A program made the position numbers and the translations under genes. Below, piece by piece: positions 7,816 through 16,019 of a stretch of DNA of 64,000 nt (position 1 is its first letter; the number at the start of each line of letters is the position of its first letter). This DNA is from Polaromonas sp047303325. Lineage in GTDB: Bacteria; Pseudomonadota; Gammaproteobacteria; Burkholderiales; Burkholderiaceae_C. The notes beneath the pieces were generated by a model. The model saw only the letters and a list, made by a program, of their open reading frames with translations, searched no databases and was not told the DNA's origin. The DNA lies in assembly GCF_047303325.1 (NCBI RefSeq), contig NZ_JBKBEX010000027.1, positions 1 through 64,000 of the forward strand, read 5' to 3'.

Positions 7816-8817
7816 ATGAAAGCACTGACCTTCCAACGCTATGGCAAATCGCCTGATATCGGTTTCGCCGAAGTTCCCCGCCCAACGCTCAAGCCCGACG
7901 AACTACTGGTTCAAGTCCACGCTGCGGGCGTGAACCCGATCGACAACATGATCCCGACCGGGCTCTTCAAAGCTGTGGTGAAGTTCCAGCTGCCCGCCAC
8001 GCTGGGCAGCGACCTGGCCGGTGTGGTGACGGAGGTCGGTAGCCGCGTGACCCGCTTCAAGCCGGGTGATGCCGTTTTCGCGAGCATCTTCGACACGGGC
8101 AAGGGCGCTATCGCCGAGTTCGCGGTGGTACCCGAAAGCGTGGCCGCGCTGAAACCGGACAACCTGGACTTTGTGCAGGCGGCGTCAATCCCGATGGTCG
8201 GGCTCACCTCGTGGCAGGCGCTGAAGGAACGCGTGAATCTCCGCGCCGGTCAGAAAGTCTTCATCCCCGCCGGCTCCGGTGGCATAGGCACGTTTGCGAT
8301 CCAGCTGGCCAAGCAGCTGGGCGCCAAGGTGGGCACGACCACCAGCACGGGCAATGTGGACTTCGTGCGCGGCCTGGGCGCGGACGAGGTGGTCGACTAC
8401 AAAAAGCAGGAATTCGAGAACGTGCTGCGCGGCTACGACGCGGTGCTGGGCACCGTCAGGGGTGATGCGCTGGAGAAAGCCGTCGGCATCCTCAAGCCGC
8501 GGGGCACCATGGTCTCCCTGGTCGGGCCGCTGGACGCGGCATTCGCCCGCGCCCGGGGGCTGAACTTCGTCCTGACCTTTGTGTTCGGGATGATGAGCCG
8601 CAAGATCAAGCGCCTCGCGAAAAAGCAGGACGTCACCTATTCATTTCTCTTTGCGCACCCCGATGGCGGCCAGCTCGCCCAAATCGGTGAACTCCTGAAG
8701 GCGGAGCGCATCCGGCCGGTGATCGACAAGGTGTTTCCCTTCGAGCAGGCCAAGGAGGCGCTGGTCTACCTGGCCCAGGGGCGCGCCAAAGGCAAGGTGG
8801 TCGTCAAGCTTCGCTGA
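7816..8817 (+). CDS. NADP-dependent alcohol dehydrogenase / quinone oxidoreductase-type MDR protein
   Basis: A 333-residue protein of the medium-chain dehydrogenase/reductase superfamily. The GroES-like N-terminal half includes AAGVNPID and GSDLAGVV.EVG, and the Rossmann fold has GSGGIGTFAIQLAKQLGA. The structural and catalytic zinc cysteines of true alcohol dehydrogenases are not seen, so it fits the zinc-independent quinone oxidoreductase (QOR) branch that reduces enones or quinones with NADPH. It sits between two SDR genes under a TetR regulator, suggesting a small inducible set for reactive carbonyls. Confidence 0.88.
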   Translation: MKALTFQRYGKSPDIGFAEVPRPTLKPDELLVQVHAAGVNPIDNMIPTGLFKAVVKFQLPATLGSDLAGVVTEVGSRVTRFKPGDAVFASIFDTGKGAIAEFAVVPESVAALKPDNLDFVQAASIPMVGLTSWQALKERVNLRAGQKVFIPAGSGGIGTFAIQLAKQLGAKVGTTTSTGNVDFVRGLGADEVVDYKKQEFENVLRGYDAVLGTVRGDALEKAVGILKPRGTMVSLVGPLDAAFARARGLNFVLTFVFGMMSRKIKRLAKKQDVTYSFLFAHPDGGQLAQIGELLKAERIRPVIDKVFPFEQAKEALVYLAQGRAKGKVVVKLR

Positions 8818-8899
8818 GTTTTTTGTTCGTGCCGGTTCGGGTGGAAGCCGGCAGCCGGATTGTGTGTTCCCCACTTGTTATTTTTTTCTGGAGAAGTTT

Positions 8900-9604
8900 A
8901 TGAAGATCAAAGATTCCGTCGTCCTCGTCACCGGTGCCAATCGCGGCATAGGCCTGGCTTTTGCGCGCGAGCTGCTGGCGCGCGGCGCGCGCAAGGTGTA
9001 TGCGGCGGCGCGCGACCCGGCCACCATCACCCTGCCCGGTGTGCAGGCGCTGAAGCTCGACGTGACCAAACCTGAAGAGGTGGCGGCCGCCGCGGCACTG
9101 GCATCGGATGTGACGCTGGTGATCAACAATGCCGGCGTAGGCAAGCCCGGCGGTTTCCTGGCGGCCGACAGCGAGGAGACCTCCCACCGCATGCTGGAGA
9201 CCAACTTCTTTGGTGTGCTGCGCATGAGCAAGGCTTTTGCGCCCGTGCTCAAGGCCAACGGCGGCGGCGGTTTGCTCAATGTGCTGTCGATTGTTTCGTG
9301 GGTCAACGGCGGTGAGCTCGCGGCCTATGCGGCCAGCAAGTCCGCAGCCTGGTCGCTCACCAATTCGCTGCGCCATGAACTCGCCGCGCAAAAGACCCAG
9401 GTGCTGGGCCTGCACATGGGTTATGTGGACACCGATTTGATTCGTGATTTCGACGTGCCCAAGAGCAGCCCCGAGGACATCGTCAAGCGCGCGCTGGACG
9501 GCCTGGAGGCCGGCGCCGATGAGGTGCTGGGCGATGAAATGACCCAGCAGGTCAAGCGCGGGCTGACGGCGCCCCGGCCCAGCTACCTGCCGCAGGCGGC
9601 CTGA
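8900..9604 (+). CDS. Short-chain dehydrogenase/reductase (SDR)
   Basis: A 234-residue SDR with TGANRGIG at the N-terminus, INNAGVG, the catalytic pair YAASK and a C-terminal GYVDTDL segment. The ATG at 8900 follows a GGAGAAG ribosome site; upstream in-frame codons have none. It closes the three-gene oxidoreductase set. The short length and the DV.....VTLVINNAG spacing match small SDRs that lack a long N-terminal helix. The substrate is unknown. Confidence 0.88.
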   Translation: MKIKDSVVLVTGANRGIGLAFARELLARGARKVYAAARDPATITLPGVQALKLDVTKPEEVAAAAALASDVTLVINNAGVGKPGGFLAADSEETSHRMLETNFFGVLRMSKAFAPVLKANGGGGLLNVLSIVSWVNGGELAAYAASKSAAWSLTNSLRHELAAQKTQVLGLHMGYVDTDLIRDFDVPKSSPEDIVKRALDGLEAGADEVLGDEMTQQVKRGLTAPRPSYLPQAA

Positions 9605-9622
9605 CGCTGGGGCAGCGCGGGG

Positions 9623-10477
9623 TCAGCCGGCCTGGCACTCTTTTGCGAAAGAGGTTATGGCCCGCGTAAAGGCCTCGGGCACCTCCAGCGGCGCAAATTC
9701 GCCGCTGCCGCGCAGTACCTCGCCCTTGAGGTGTTTTGCGCCCATGGCCTTGAGGCTCGGGAGGTAGTCTTCGGGCGAACGGCCGTCGGCGTCGCCGCGC
9801 AGATAAAGCATGGGCGTTTCGATCGCCTTGTGCCGGCTGTTGTGCCTGGCATCGGCCTGCAGCGCGCGGTACCAGTCGAAGCCCGCCTTGAGCGCCTCGG
9901 GGCGCTCATAGGCGCGCGCGAAGGCAGCGCGGTAGTCGTCGGTCACCGCCTCTTTTTTACCGGCCAGGAAGTTGGTGAAGAAATCAAAGTAGGCGCGCTG
10001 GTGGCCCGCGACCAGCAGCTCGGGCAATTCGGGCAGGGCATGGAAGGCGAAGTGCCAGATGCGCGGGTCGGCCAGCACGGTGTCCCAAGGGTCTATGGCG
10101 GGGACCACGGTATTCATGACCACGGCACCCGCGATGCGCTGGCCGTGGTCGCGCGCCGCCGCATAGGCGATCATGCCGCCCACGTCGAGGCCAGCCACGA
10201 CCATGGCGCGCGCGCCGGCGCGTTCCGCCGCACCAATCAGGATATCGGCCAGCACGGCTTTTTCGGCCGAGGGCGGCGCGCCGCGTGAATCGCCTATGGC
10301 CGGCAAGTCAAAGGCCAGCACCCAATGCCCGGCGGCGGCGAGTGTGTCGACCACGGGGGCATAGAGTTGTTTGTCATGGGGCCAGCCGTGCAGCAGCACG
10401 ATGGCGGGCCGGGCGGGGTCGCCGGCCGTGAGCAGGCCCAAAGTCAGGCCCTCATGCTCCAGGATGTCGGTTCGCAT
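9623..10477 (-). CDS. Alpha/beta hydrolase, epoxide hydrolase-like, with altered catalytic site
   Basis: A 284-residue protein convergent with the SDR genes. It has the HGWP oxyanion motif of epoxide hydrolases and dehalogenases (about residue 30). The nucleophile elbow reads GLDVGG, so the nucleophile would be Asp rather than Ser. In the C-terminal segment where the catalytic His usually sits (G-x-G-H-F-xP), the sequence reads GSGEFAPLEVP, with Glu in place of His. The enzyme may therefore use another base or be inactive. Residues about 130-215 form the cap domain. Confidence 0.8.
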   Translation of the reverse strand: MRTDILEHEGLTLGLLTAGDPARPAIVLLHGWPHDKQLYAPVVDTLAAAGHWVLAFDLPAIGDSRGAPPSAEKAVLADILIGAAERAGARAMVVAGLDVGGMIAYAAARDHGQRIAGAVVMNTVVPAIDPWDTVLADPRIWHFAFHALPELPELLVAGHQRAYFDFFTNFLAGKKEAVTDDYRAAFARAYERPEALKAGFDWYRALQADARHNSRHKAIETPMLYLRGDADGRSPEDYLPSLKAMGAKHLKGEVLRGSGEFAPLEVPEAFTRAITSFAKECQAG

Positions 10478-10556
10478 GCGGCGTCAAGGCCCGCCCGCAC
10501 GAAGCGCCTGTGCGGCGCCTCATGGAAGAGCGGCCCTGCCTGTCAGCGATGTTGCT

Positions 10557-10775
10557 TTACTTTTTCGGGCTGACTTCGTGCCCGATCACACCGCCGACCG
10601 CGGCGCCGCCCACGGTGCCCAGGGCACTGCCGCCGGTCAGGGCCGCACCGGCCACACCGCCGACGCCTGCGCCTATGGCGGTATTCCTGTCCTGTGTCGT
10701 CATGCCGCTGCAGCCCGTGAGGGCAGCCAGTGCAACCGTTGCCGCGCCGAGTACGCTTTGTTTGAGGGTGATCAT
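10557..10775 (-). CDS. Small glycine-zipper lipoprotein
   Basis: A 72-residue precursor with a lipoprotein signal (LAALTGC, lipidated Cys about residue 22), then a glycine-zipper stretch (AIGAGVGGVAGAAL.GG and GTVGGAAVGGVIGHEV). It resembles OsmB-type or 17-kDa antigen-like glycine-zipper 2TM proteins that insert in the outer membrane. The ATG at 10775 has an AAGGAG ribosome site seven bases upstream; a TTG two codons earlier is less likely. It probably contributes to envelope stability under stress, by analogy only. Confidence 0.8.
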   Translation of the reverse strand: MITLKQSVLGAATVALAALTGCSGMTTQDRNTAIGAGVGGVAGAALTGGSALGTVGGAAVGGVIGHEVSPKK

Positions 10776-11011
10776 TTTCAATCTCCTTGAGAAGTTGATG
10801 AGAGTGGTTTCATGCTAGAACGCGGCGGCTTCGCGGCTGTAGGACGATGGCCCGTATCCCTGAGAACCGCGTCCGATCATCAGCAGGGCGAATTTCCACG
10901 CCGCCCGACAGACTGACGCCAGGGGTAGGGATATGAGGCGCCAGGATGTAAGACACTCCCCCTAGAATCTCTTGCAGCTTTTGATCAACGCTGGCGTTCT
11001 TGGGGAAACTT

Positions 11012-11599
11012 GTGCGAATCTCTGTCTTTATCATCGCGTGCCTGTTCTCCGCTGCGGCAAGAGCCGACTGGCCCCTGACTTTTGTCCGCGTGACCTGCAT
11101 ACCTGAAGCTAGGTACTTCTATTTTGAATACAAACCTGTCAGCGGGCCGGCGGCGCTCACTGACGCGCAGTTCGATGACAGAAAGCTCGCAGCGCGAATG
11201 CGCGCCTGGCAACGCCACGGGTATTTTGATCCACGCAAGCTGGACCGGAACTGCAGCCTGCCTGAATCGACCTACAGCTTACGGACATCGCAGGAAGATG
11301 CCCGTGAAAGCGGCGAGTGCGGTGGCGCCCCTTCGATCAAGCTGAATCTCTTGAGAAACGGAAGCCCGGTATTGCAGGATGTCGTCTTGGGCGATGCCTG
11401 CCTTGGCGGAGCCAGCGTCGCCAGTGTGGAGATCACGGATGGCCTGGACGGATGGGGTTCGCGCAAGATGACCCTGTGCGTCACGCCGGCACCCGGTGAA
11501 ACGCCCCACTGCAAGTACTTGAGCGAAGACTACAAGCAGATCACACAGGCAGTTCCCATCACTTCCGAGGCCATAGAGCGCTATGCCAAGGAACGCTAG
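11012..11599 (+). CDS. Secreted protein, unknown
   Basis: A 195-residue protein with a signal peptide (RISVFIIACLFSAAARA before DWP). The GTG at 11012 is chosen because GGGGA lies five bases upstream and it puts the signal peptide at the N-terminus. The mature protein has at least five cysteines (CIPEA, NCSLPES, GECGG, ACLGG, LCVTP), consistent with a disulphide-stabilised periplasmic domain. No family is recognised. It belongs to the run of small accessory genes from 10.5 to 16.6 kb. Confidence 0.65.
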   Translation: MRISVFIIACLFSAAARADWPLTFVRVTCIPEARYFYFEYKPVSGPAALTDAQFDDRKLAARMRAWQRHGYFDPRKLDRNCSLPESTYSLRTSQEDARESGECGGAPSIKLNLLRNGSPVLQDVVLGDACLGGASVASVEITDGLDGWGSRKMTLCVTPAPGETPHCKYLSEDYKQITQAVPITSEAIERYAKER

Positions 11600-11651
11600 A
11601 CCCGCGCGCCCATGTCGGGGTCAATGAATCCACTCACCATGACGGGAAGAT

Positions 11652-12101
11652 ATGCGGATTTACATCGTTCAAATTCTGGCCAGTTTCGGCCTCGCGCTTT
11701 TTGCACCGGCCAAAGCGCAGGGCCTTTCAACACCGTTCACCGGAACATGGTCCATCGACCTCAGGACACCGGCTGAAAAGAAAGACAAAGTCGAGTGCGG
11801 CACGGCGGTTTTTAAACTGTCGCAAACAGGCGCCAAAATCGTTGGGGATCACTCCATGGCAACGCCTGGCTGCGGACGCATGAATGAGGGAGGCGAAGGC
11901 ACCGTCAAAGGCCTTGTGGTTGGCGGTACTGCTGTACTCACAGTGACAAGCGCAAGAAATGGCCAGATCGTGTTCGGATCGGCGAAGGTCCGCGGCGATT
12001 CCTTGCATTGGCAAGTGAGTGAAGAAATCAAGGCGGGTGAGCCGGAGGGAGACTCCGGTTTGATTCTTCAGAGTGGAGTTTTACGTAGAGAACGTTTGTG
12101 A
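11652..12101 (+). CDS. Secreted beta-rich protein, unknown
   Basis: A 149-residue protein with a signal peptide (VQILASFGLALFAPAKAQG). The mature part begins FTGTWSIDLR and continues as alternating short strands (FKLSQTGAKIVGDH, GTAVLTVTSARNGQIVFG, SGLILQSGVLRRE), a pattern of lipocalin-like or other small beta-barrel domains that are often found as single secreted copies. The family cannot be named with confidence. Confidence 0.7.
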   Translation: MRIYIVQILASFGLALFAPAKAQGLSTPFTGTWSIDLRTPAEKKDKVECGTAVFKLSQTGAKIVGDHSMATPGCGRMNEGGEGTVKGLVVGGTAVLTVTSARNGQIVFGSAKVRGDSLHWQVSEEIKAGEPEGDSGLILQSGVLRRERL

Positions 12102-12149
12102 GAACCCCACGCAAATTGACGAGTCAACTGCCGCAAATAGCTAGCGCCT

Positions 12150-12245
12150 GAGCTGGACGTCGAGAACGCCGGCCGGCTGCTGGCCCAGCTCCCGCCTGGC
12201 ACAGAATGGTGCATGCCATCTTCCTGTGGGAAACTGGCCGGGGCA
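12150..12245 (+). pseudogene. Degenerate fragment of the gene at 12884
   Basis: About 95 bases closely match bases 13020-13110 of the intact gene downstream: both encode ELDVENA..LLAQLPPG. Near 12203 the fragment has lost one base, shifting the frame; the shifted frame then continues with IFLWE as in the intact protein. It has no start and no downstream domain. It is a remnant of a tandem duplication about 0.9 kb away from the intact copy. Confidence 0.8.
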
Positions 12246-12363
12246 GGAAGGGAACACACGAGGCTTGCCCCATGCGGCCCAATGACCGGCTGGCCCCATT
12301 GCAAGCGCCGGTAAGATGAGGGATTGGGCCAGAATCAGCCATTGCGATCCTCAGGAGCTGTCA

Positions 12364-12771
12364 TTGAAAGTTCAAGGTCAATGCCATTGCGGCGCGATTG
12401 AGTACGAAGCGCAAGTCCAGCCGGGCACCATCACGGTCTGCCATTGCACCGACTGCCAGACGCAGTCCGGCTCGGTATTTCGGGCCAACATCCCCGCGCC
12501 CGCGAGTACCTTCCGGCTGGTGAAGGGCACACCCCGGACCTACATCAAGACGGCGGCCAGCGGCTCCAAGCGCATTCTCGCGTTTTGCGAGGTCTGCGGC
12601 AGTCCCCTGTATGCCTGCGCCGCGGAGAACCCGCAGGCCTACTCGCTGCGCATCGGCACGCTGAAACAGCGGCATGAATTGGGCGCCCCGCAGCGGCAAA
12701 TCTGGACGCAGCGTTGTCTTTCATGGGTGACGTTTCCGGCGGAACTGGAAGCTTTTGACGGCCAGCCGTGA
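12364..12771 (+). CDS. GFA/CENP-V family zinc protein
   Basis: A 135-residue protein with the cysteine pattern of the GFA (glutathione-dependent formaldehyde-activating enzyme) family: QCHCGAIEYEA, CHCTDCQ, and FCEVCGSPLY near the middle. The fold binds two zinc ions. Most members of this family have unknown activity, so formaldehyde activation should not be assumed. The TTG at 12364 is preferred because CAGGAG lies eight bases upstream; an ATG at 12316 would add 16 residues. Confidence 0.85.
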   Translation: MKVQGQCHCGAIEYEAQVQPGTITVCHCTDCQTQSGSVFRANIPAPASTFRLVKGTPRTYIKTAASGSKRILAFCEVCGSPLYACAAENPQAYSLRIGTLKQRHELGAPQRQIWTQRCLSWVTFPAELEAFDGQP

Positions 12772-12883
12772 TGGGGGAAGTCTCCAGGCAACCCATGTCT
12801 TTTGAGCTGCAGTCCATTGTGAGTCGCGGCGGAATCAACCACGGCAGCACACATTTCAATGCAGCATCAACAGGTCGTTCAGC

Positions 12884-13384
12884 ATGGCACGCATGATTCC
12901 ACCCCTGGTCCTCGAGATGGTCGAGGAAGCCTCCAGCTCCGCCGGTTCCGACATTTCCCCCTTCTGGCAATCAGACAGCGAGGGCACGCCGGAAGAAGGC
13001 ATGTACCAGCTGGCGTCCGAGCTGGACGTCGAAAACGCCGACCAGCTGCTGGCCCAGCTCCCGCCCGGCTACAGGATGGTGTATTCCATCTTCTTATGGG
13101 AGGCTAGCCGCGCCGGCGAGGGATTCAAGACGGGTACCGACAACTCGGGGCTGGCGCTGGTGCAGGCTGCGGCGAAAGCTTATGCCGAAGCGGGCATGCC
13201 CGAAGAAGCCACGGCGCTGGAGCGCATGCTCGCGCAGTATGTTCAAACACCGCTGGACTACGGCAGCATCGAGGCCGCGTATGAGGCCGTGGACAACCCC
13301 TGGAAGGACGACTGGGAGCGGATTCCCTTTTTGGTCAGGCATCTTTGCGAACACGCGGATCGTTATTTTTATATTGAGGCTTGA
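12884..13384 (+). CDS. Uncharacterised acidic protein (resembles DMP19/DUF4375 proteins)
   Basis: A 166-residue, acidic, cytoplasmic-looking protein. The central part FKTGTDNSGLALVQAAAKAYAEAGMPE and the helical remainder recall the DUF4375 (DMP19) fold, but this is a weak resemblance by eye. The C-terminus is HADRYFYIEA. Two decayed relatives lie nearby: a fragment at 12150-12245 matches its middle, and a short frame at 15425-15526 ends with the related NADRYFYVED. Such repeated duplication and decay is typical of accessory genes, for example immunity genes, but no toxin is next to it. Confidence 0.7.
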   Translation: MARMIPPLVLEMVEEASSSAGSDISPFWQSDSEGTPEEGMYQLASELDVENADQLLAQLPPGYRMVYSIFLWEASRAGEGFKTGTDNSGLALVQAAAKAYAEAGMPEEATALERMLAQYVQTPLDYGSIEAAYEAVDNPWKDDWERIPFLVRHLCEHADRYFYIEA

Positions 13385-13427
13385 ACGGTGGCTTGCCACC
13401 GATCATCGTCAACACGGGGAAGCGCGC

Positions 13428-13709
13428 ATGACATCAGCAGAAATTTTTCGACGGCGCAGACGCATCGTGGGCTGGCTAGCGCTACCCTGGCTTGCTCTCG
13501 GGCTGGCCGGCGCTCTGTTTGCCGCCTTTGCAGGGGAAGAGCATGCCGCGAAAGAAATGATTGTTGCCGCAGCTTTTGCATTGATGACGGTCGGCGCCCT
13601 TATTGCAGTCGCGTTATATCGTTGCCCCGCATGCAACAAGGTTCCGAATGAAGAGAGCATTATCTTTAATCCAACAACATGCCCTGAATGCGGAGTGCGG
13701 CTAAAGTGA
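13428..13709 (+). CDS. Small membrane protein with zinc ribbon (distant member of the local family)
   Basis: A 93-residue protein with a basic N-terminus (EIFRRRRRIVG), two hydrophobic segments (about residues 14-35 and 46-66) and a C-terminal zinc ribbon (CPACNKVPNEE then CPECGVRLK). The architecture equals that of the proteins at 4531, 13807 and 15619, but outside the ribbon the sequence is divergent. It starts 43 bases after the previous stop with a GGGGAAG ribosome site. Function unknown. Confidence 0.7.
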   Translation: MTSAEIFRRRRRIVGWLALPWLALGLAGALFAAFAGEEHAAKEMIVAAAFALMTVGALIAVALYRCPACNKVPNEESIIFNPTTCPECGVRLK

Positions 13710-13806
13710 GCCGTTGTCTGGCAAGTTGGCCAACACCGGCGAGTTGAGGCCTCCCCGCTTCGCCGCCGCCGTTGTATCCGCACCGTTTATCTCTACGTTA
13801 GACCTT

Positions 13807-14145
13807 ATGCCACTCTCCGGTCGCGACTACATGAAACAGCGGGCAATCGGCTTCCAGCAGCTCCGCGCAAGAGTGATCCGCACTTACTTCGTACCGGGTA
13901 TGGCTTTCCTGCTTGCGTTCATTGTTGCTTCAGTGATGGATGCGCCTGCCTGGTTGCAATTCTCGATCTCCGGTGTGGGTTTTGTGCTTTTGTGCATTGG
14001 CGACTACAAATACAAATGCCCCGTTTGCAAGCGAACACCCGCTGAAGGCGATGGGCCGGATTTCAACCCGAAGTCTTGCGGCCGTTGCGGAGCAATCCTG
14101 CTGTGGCGCGAGGATTCGGGGGCAAAAGACAATCAACCCGTTTGA
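13807..14145 (+). CDS. Small membrane protein with C-terminal zinc ribbon (paralogue 2)
   Basis: A 112-residue protein very similar to the product at 4531: MPLSGRDYMKQRAIGFQQLR, two hydrophobic segments, VMDAP.WLQ, then CPVCKRTPAEGDGPD and CGRCGAILLW. It has a short extra tail (DSGAKDNQPV). The ATG at 13807 corresponds to the start of the paralogue. The two copies are 9.3 kb apart with unrelated neighbours, so the gene was copied into separate places within this accessory region. Confidence 0.75.
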   Translation: MPLSGRDYMKQRAIGFQQLRARVIRTYFVPGMAFLLAFIVASVMDAPAWLQFSISGVGFVLLCIGDYKYKCPVCKRTPAEGDGPDFNPKSCGRCGAILLWREDSGAKDNQPV

Positions 14146-14215
14146 CGGCGAACATCAAAAAGATGGATTTGCCTTGTGGTAACTTCACTCGACCTGAACC
14201 AGCCGTGCTCAACCC

Positions 14216-14548
14216 ATGAATGAAGATCCTGTCTACGACCCGGACTCCGCGCCGTACGAGCCAAGCGATGAAGAGATCGCCCAGATGCGCGCGGCCTCGC
14301 CTGCGGAAGCAGCCGCGGTAGACGCGTTGATCCTTCGGGAGTGCTCGGATCGCTGGCAGAAGGTTGCCAAGATCGTCGGAGATCTGATAAAGGAATTCGA
14401 CCAGTCTTATCCTCACCTGCCATTCGCCTATATTCAGGCACGCATGGATGAACTGGAGGACATGGGCAAAGTAGAGATCGTCGGCCACGTATGGTCAATG
14501 CGCTACTCCGAGATCCGGCTTGCACCGTCTCCCTCGGACGCGACCTGA
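14216..14548 (+). CDS. Small cytoplasmic protein (DUF3658-like)
   Basis: A 110-residue acidic protein. The C-terminal two thirds (SDRWQKVAKIVGDLI, then LPFAYIQARMDELEDMGKVE and VWSMRYSEIRL) looks like a small winged-helix module of the kind found at the end of DUF3658 proteins. The usual N-terminal domain of that family is missing, so this is either a stand-alone module or a partial gene. Function unknown. Confidence 0.65.
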   Translation: MNEDPVYDPDSAPYEPSDEEIAQMRAASPAEAAAVDALILRECSDRWQKVAKIVGDLIKEFDQSYPHLPFAYIQARMDELEDMGKVEIVGHVWSMRYSEIRLAPSPSDAT

Positions 14549-14551
14549 ACC

Positions 14552-14947
14552 ATGGGCCGCACAGAATTCGTCTTCGCGTTGGCTGGCATCGCCATAGGCC
14601 TGCTGGTTGCTCCGGCCGGGCTTCCGGTATTTTTTGAGAAGATGTTTTTTGCAGGTGTACTTGTGCTCATGGTGCTCGGCTTTGTATCCATCCACGGTGC
14701 TCTTCATCGTTTGAGGACTGCTCATCCCAAGATATACAGCGAGATTGGAGCGATAAGTGAAGACTTGTCGTGGGGGATTGGCGATGCCTTCCACAGGTTC
14801 ATGAAATTCATCCGCAGTTCTCACCATTGGGAGCTTGATGACAATTTGCTGAGTACAGCCGTGGTTGTTGGGTGGGCGATCTGGCGCCTGAGCTTTGCTC
14901 TGGCCGGATTCATCCTGGTCTTTGCAGTGAGGAGCCTCACTGGATGA
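14552..14947 (+). CDS. Small membrane protein, unknown
   Basis: A 131-residue protein starting three bases after the previous stop. Two N-terminal hydrophobic segments (about residues 5-27 and 32-48) are followed by a soluble loop (LRTAHPKIYSEIGAISEDL... HHWELDD) and a third C-terminal segment (about 105-127). The LR..HP..Y..IG loop followed by a HW.L.D stretch recurs in small proteins with a UspB-like layout, but the match is only suggestive. Confidence 0.6.
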   Translation: MGRTEFVFALAGIAIGLLVAPAGLPVFFEKMFFAGVLVLMVLGFVSIHGALHRLRTAHPKIYSEIGAISEDLSWGIGDAFHRFMKFIRSSHHWELDDNLLSTAVVVGWAIWRLSFALAGFILVFAVRSLTG

Positions 14948-15005
14948 GCGCGTCACTGCAAAGCCGGCGCCAGGCCGTCGGTAATTACCTTGGGAATAGC
15001 GGGCG

Positions 15006-15380
15006 ATGAATCCATCCACCACAGGCAACAAGTCAAAGATTTCGCGGCTGGCTTTTCTGCTTCGATTTGTGCTTGCATACGCAGCGCTTTCGGTGCTATG
15101 GATCACGGCAAACGTGAGTCAAATCTTGGCCGCTCGAGACAACGCCTACCTGGCCTTGTTCCTTGTGCTTGTGCTTGTGATGCTCATCCTGCTCTTGCCA
15201 ACGGTCTATTTTTTCTTCTCGCGTGCCATTCTTCCCAGGTTGCGCGATATAGGCCTGTATGGCCCGTTCTGCACAGGCATAGCCTTGCTATGGTTCGTAC
15301 CGCCGCTGAATCCGCTGCTCATCCTCGCTTTACTCCTCGTGCCTGGCAACTTCATTCCAGGCGAGTACGCCGAGCCCTGA
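15006..15380 (+). CDS. Small polytopic membrane protein, unknown
   Basis: A 124-residue protein with three strongly hydrophobic segments (about residues 16-40, 47-72 and 85-115) and a basic N-terminus. The general pattern resembles DUF805 proteins, though no signature residues were confirmed. No ribosome site stands out in front of the ATG at 15006 beyond a weak GCGGGCG. Confidence 0.6.
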   Translation: MNPSTTGNKSKISRLAFLLRFVLAYAALSVLWITANVSQILAARDNAYLALFLVLVLVMLILLLPTVYFFFSRAILPRLRDIGLYGPFCTGIALLWFVPPLNPLLILALLLVPGNFIPGEYAEP

Positions 15381-15424
15381 TCACTGCTGCGGGAACCTGC
15401 AAAGTATGAAACTCAATGCCTGGA

Positions 15425-15526
15425 ATGAAAGAATGTCCCAATTGCGCATCAGGCAAAGATGTTCGCGAGAAAGCGCTGTTAGTCGACAAACTTAATGCAG
15501 ACCGGTATTTTTATGTTGAGGATTGA
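15425..15526 (+). pseudogene. Short frame ending like the protein at 12884 (remnant)
   Basis: A 33-residue frame begins MKECPNCASG and ends LNADRYFYVED, the latter matching the C-terminus HADRYFYIEA of the intact gene at 12884. The DNA match is also visible (GACCGGTATTTTTATGTTGAGGA against GATCGTTATTTTTATATTGAGGC). It is best read as a leftover 3' end of another copy, joined to unrelated sequence; a real tiny protein with a CPNC knuckle is possible but unlikely. Confidence 0.5.
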
Positions 15527-15618
15527 CTGTAGGCTCGAGTCACGAACAGTCCCCTCATACAAGCCCCTCCATTGAGCGAACCTTTCGAAAACTCACACAC
15601 CCCCCGGCGTAAAACCTT

Positions 15619-15915
15619 ATGGCACGTTCACGCAACGACTACGTCAAAAAACGGGCCATCCGCTTTCAGAAATTGCGTGCCAGGCTGCTTGCCTGCTACC
15701 TTGTGCCCGGCATGGTTGCCTTGCTTGCGGCAATTGTTTCCGTTGTCATGGCCGCCTCTGCATGGCTGCAGCTTGCGATGTTCGGTATTGCCTTCACGCT
15801 TTTAGCCATTGGTGAAACAAAGTACCGATGCCCCGTCTGCAACCGCACTCCACCTGGAAATTTCAATCCGAAGTCTTGTGGCTATTGCAAAACCGTCCTG
15901 CGGTGGCGGAGATGA
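15619..15915 (+). CDS. Small membrane protein with C-terminal zinc ribbon (paralogue 3)
   Basis: A 98-residue protein of the same family as those at 4531 and 13807: RNDYVKKRAIRFQKLRARLL, two hydrophobic segments, then CPVCNRTPPGNFNPKSCGYCKTVLRW. Compared with its paralogues it lacks the EGDGPD insertion between the two cysteine pairs. Function unknown. Confidence 0.75.
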   Translation: MARSRNDYVKKRAIRFQKLRARLLACYLVPGMVALLAAIVSVVMAASAWLQLAMFGIAFTLLAIGETKYRCPVCNRTPPGNFNPKSCGYCKTVLRWRR

Positions 15916-16019
15916 TCGAGTGGTACAGGTCCCTCGCGGCCCTGCTGTGTAAGCCTCGTCCTACATCCAAAGATGACATCCATGGATGTCTTTTGACATA
16001 GCGGCGAATATGCTGGCGC

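Noticed and set aside
10810..11100. Minus-strand frame between the glycine-zipper lipoprotein and the secreted protein
   Set aside because: It overlaps the 5' end of the better supported plus-strand secreted gene and has no ribosome site or recognisable motif.
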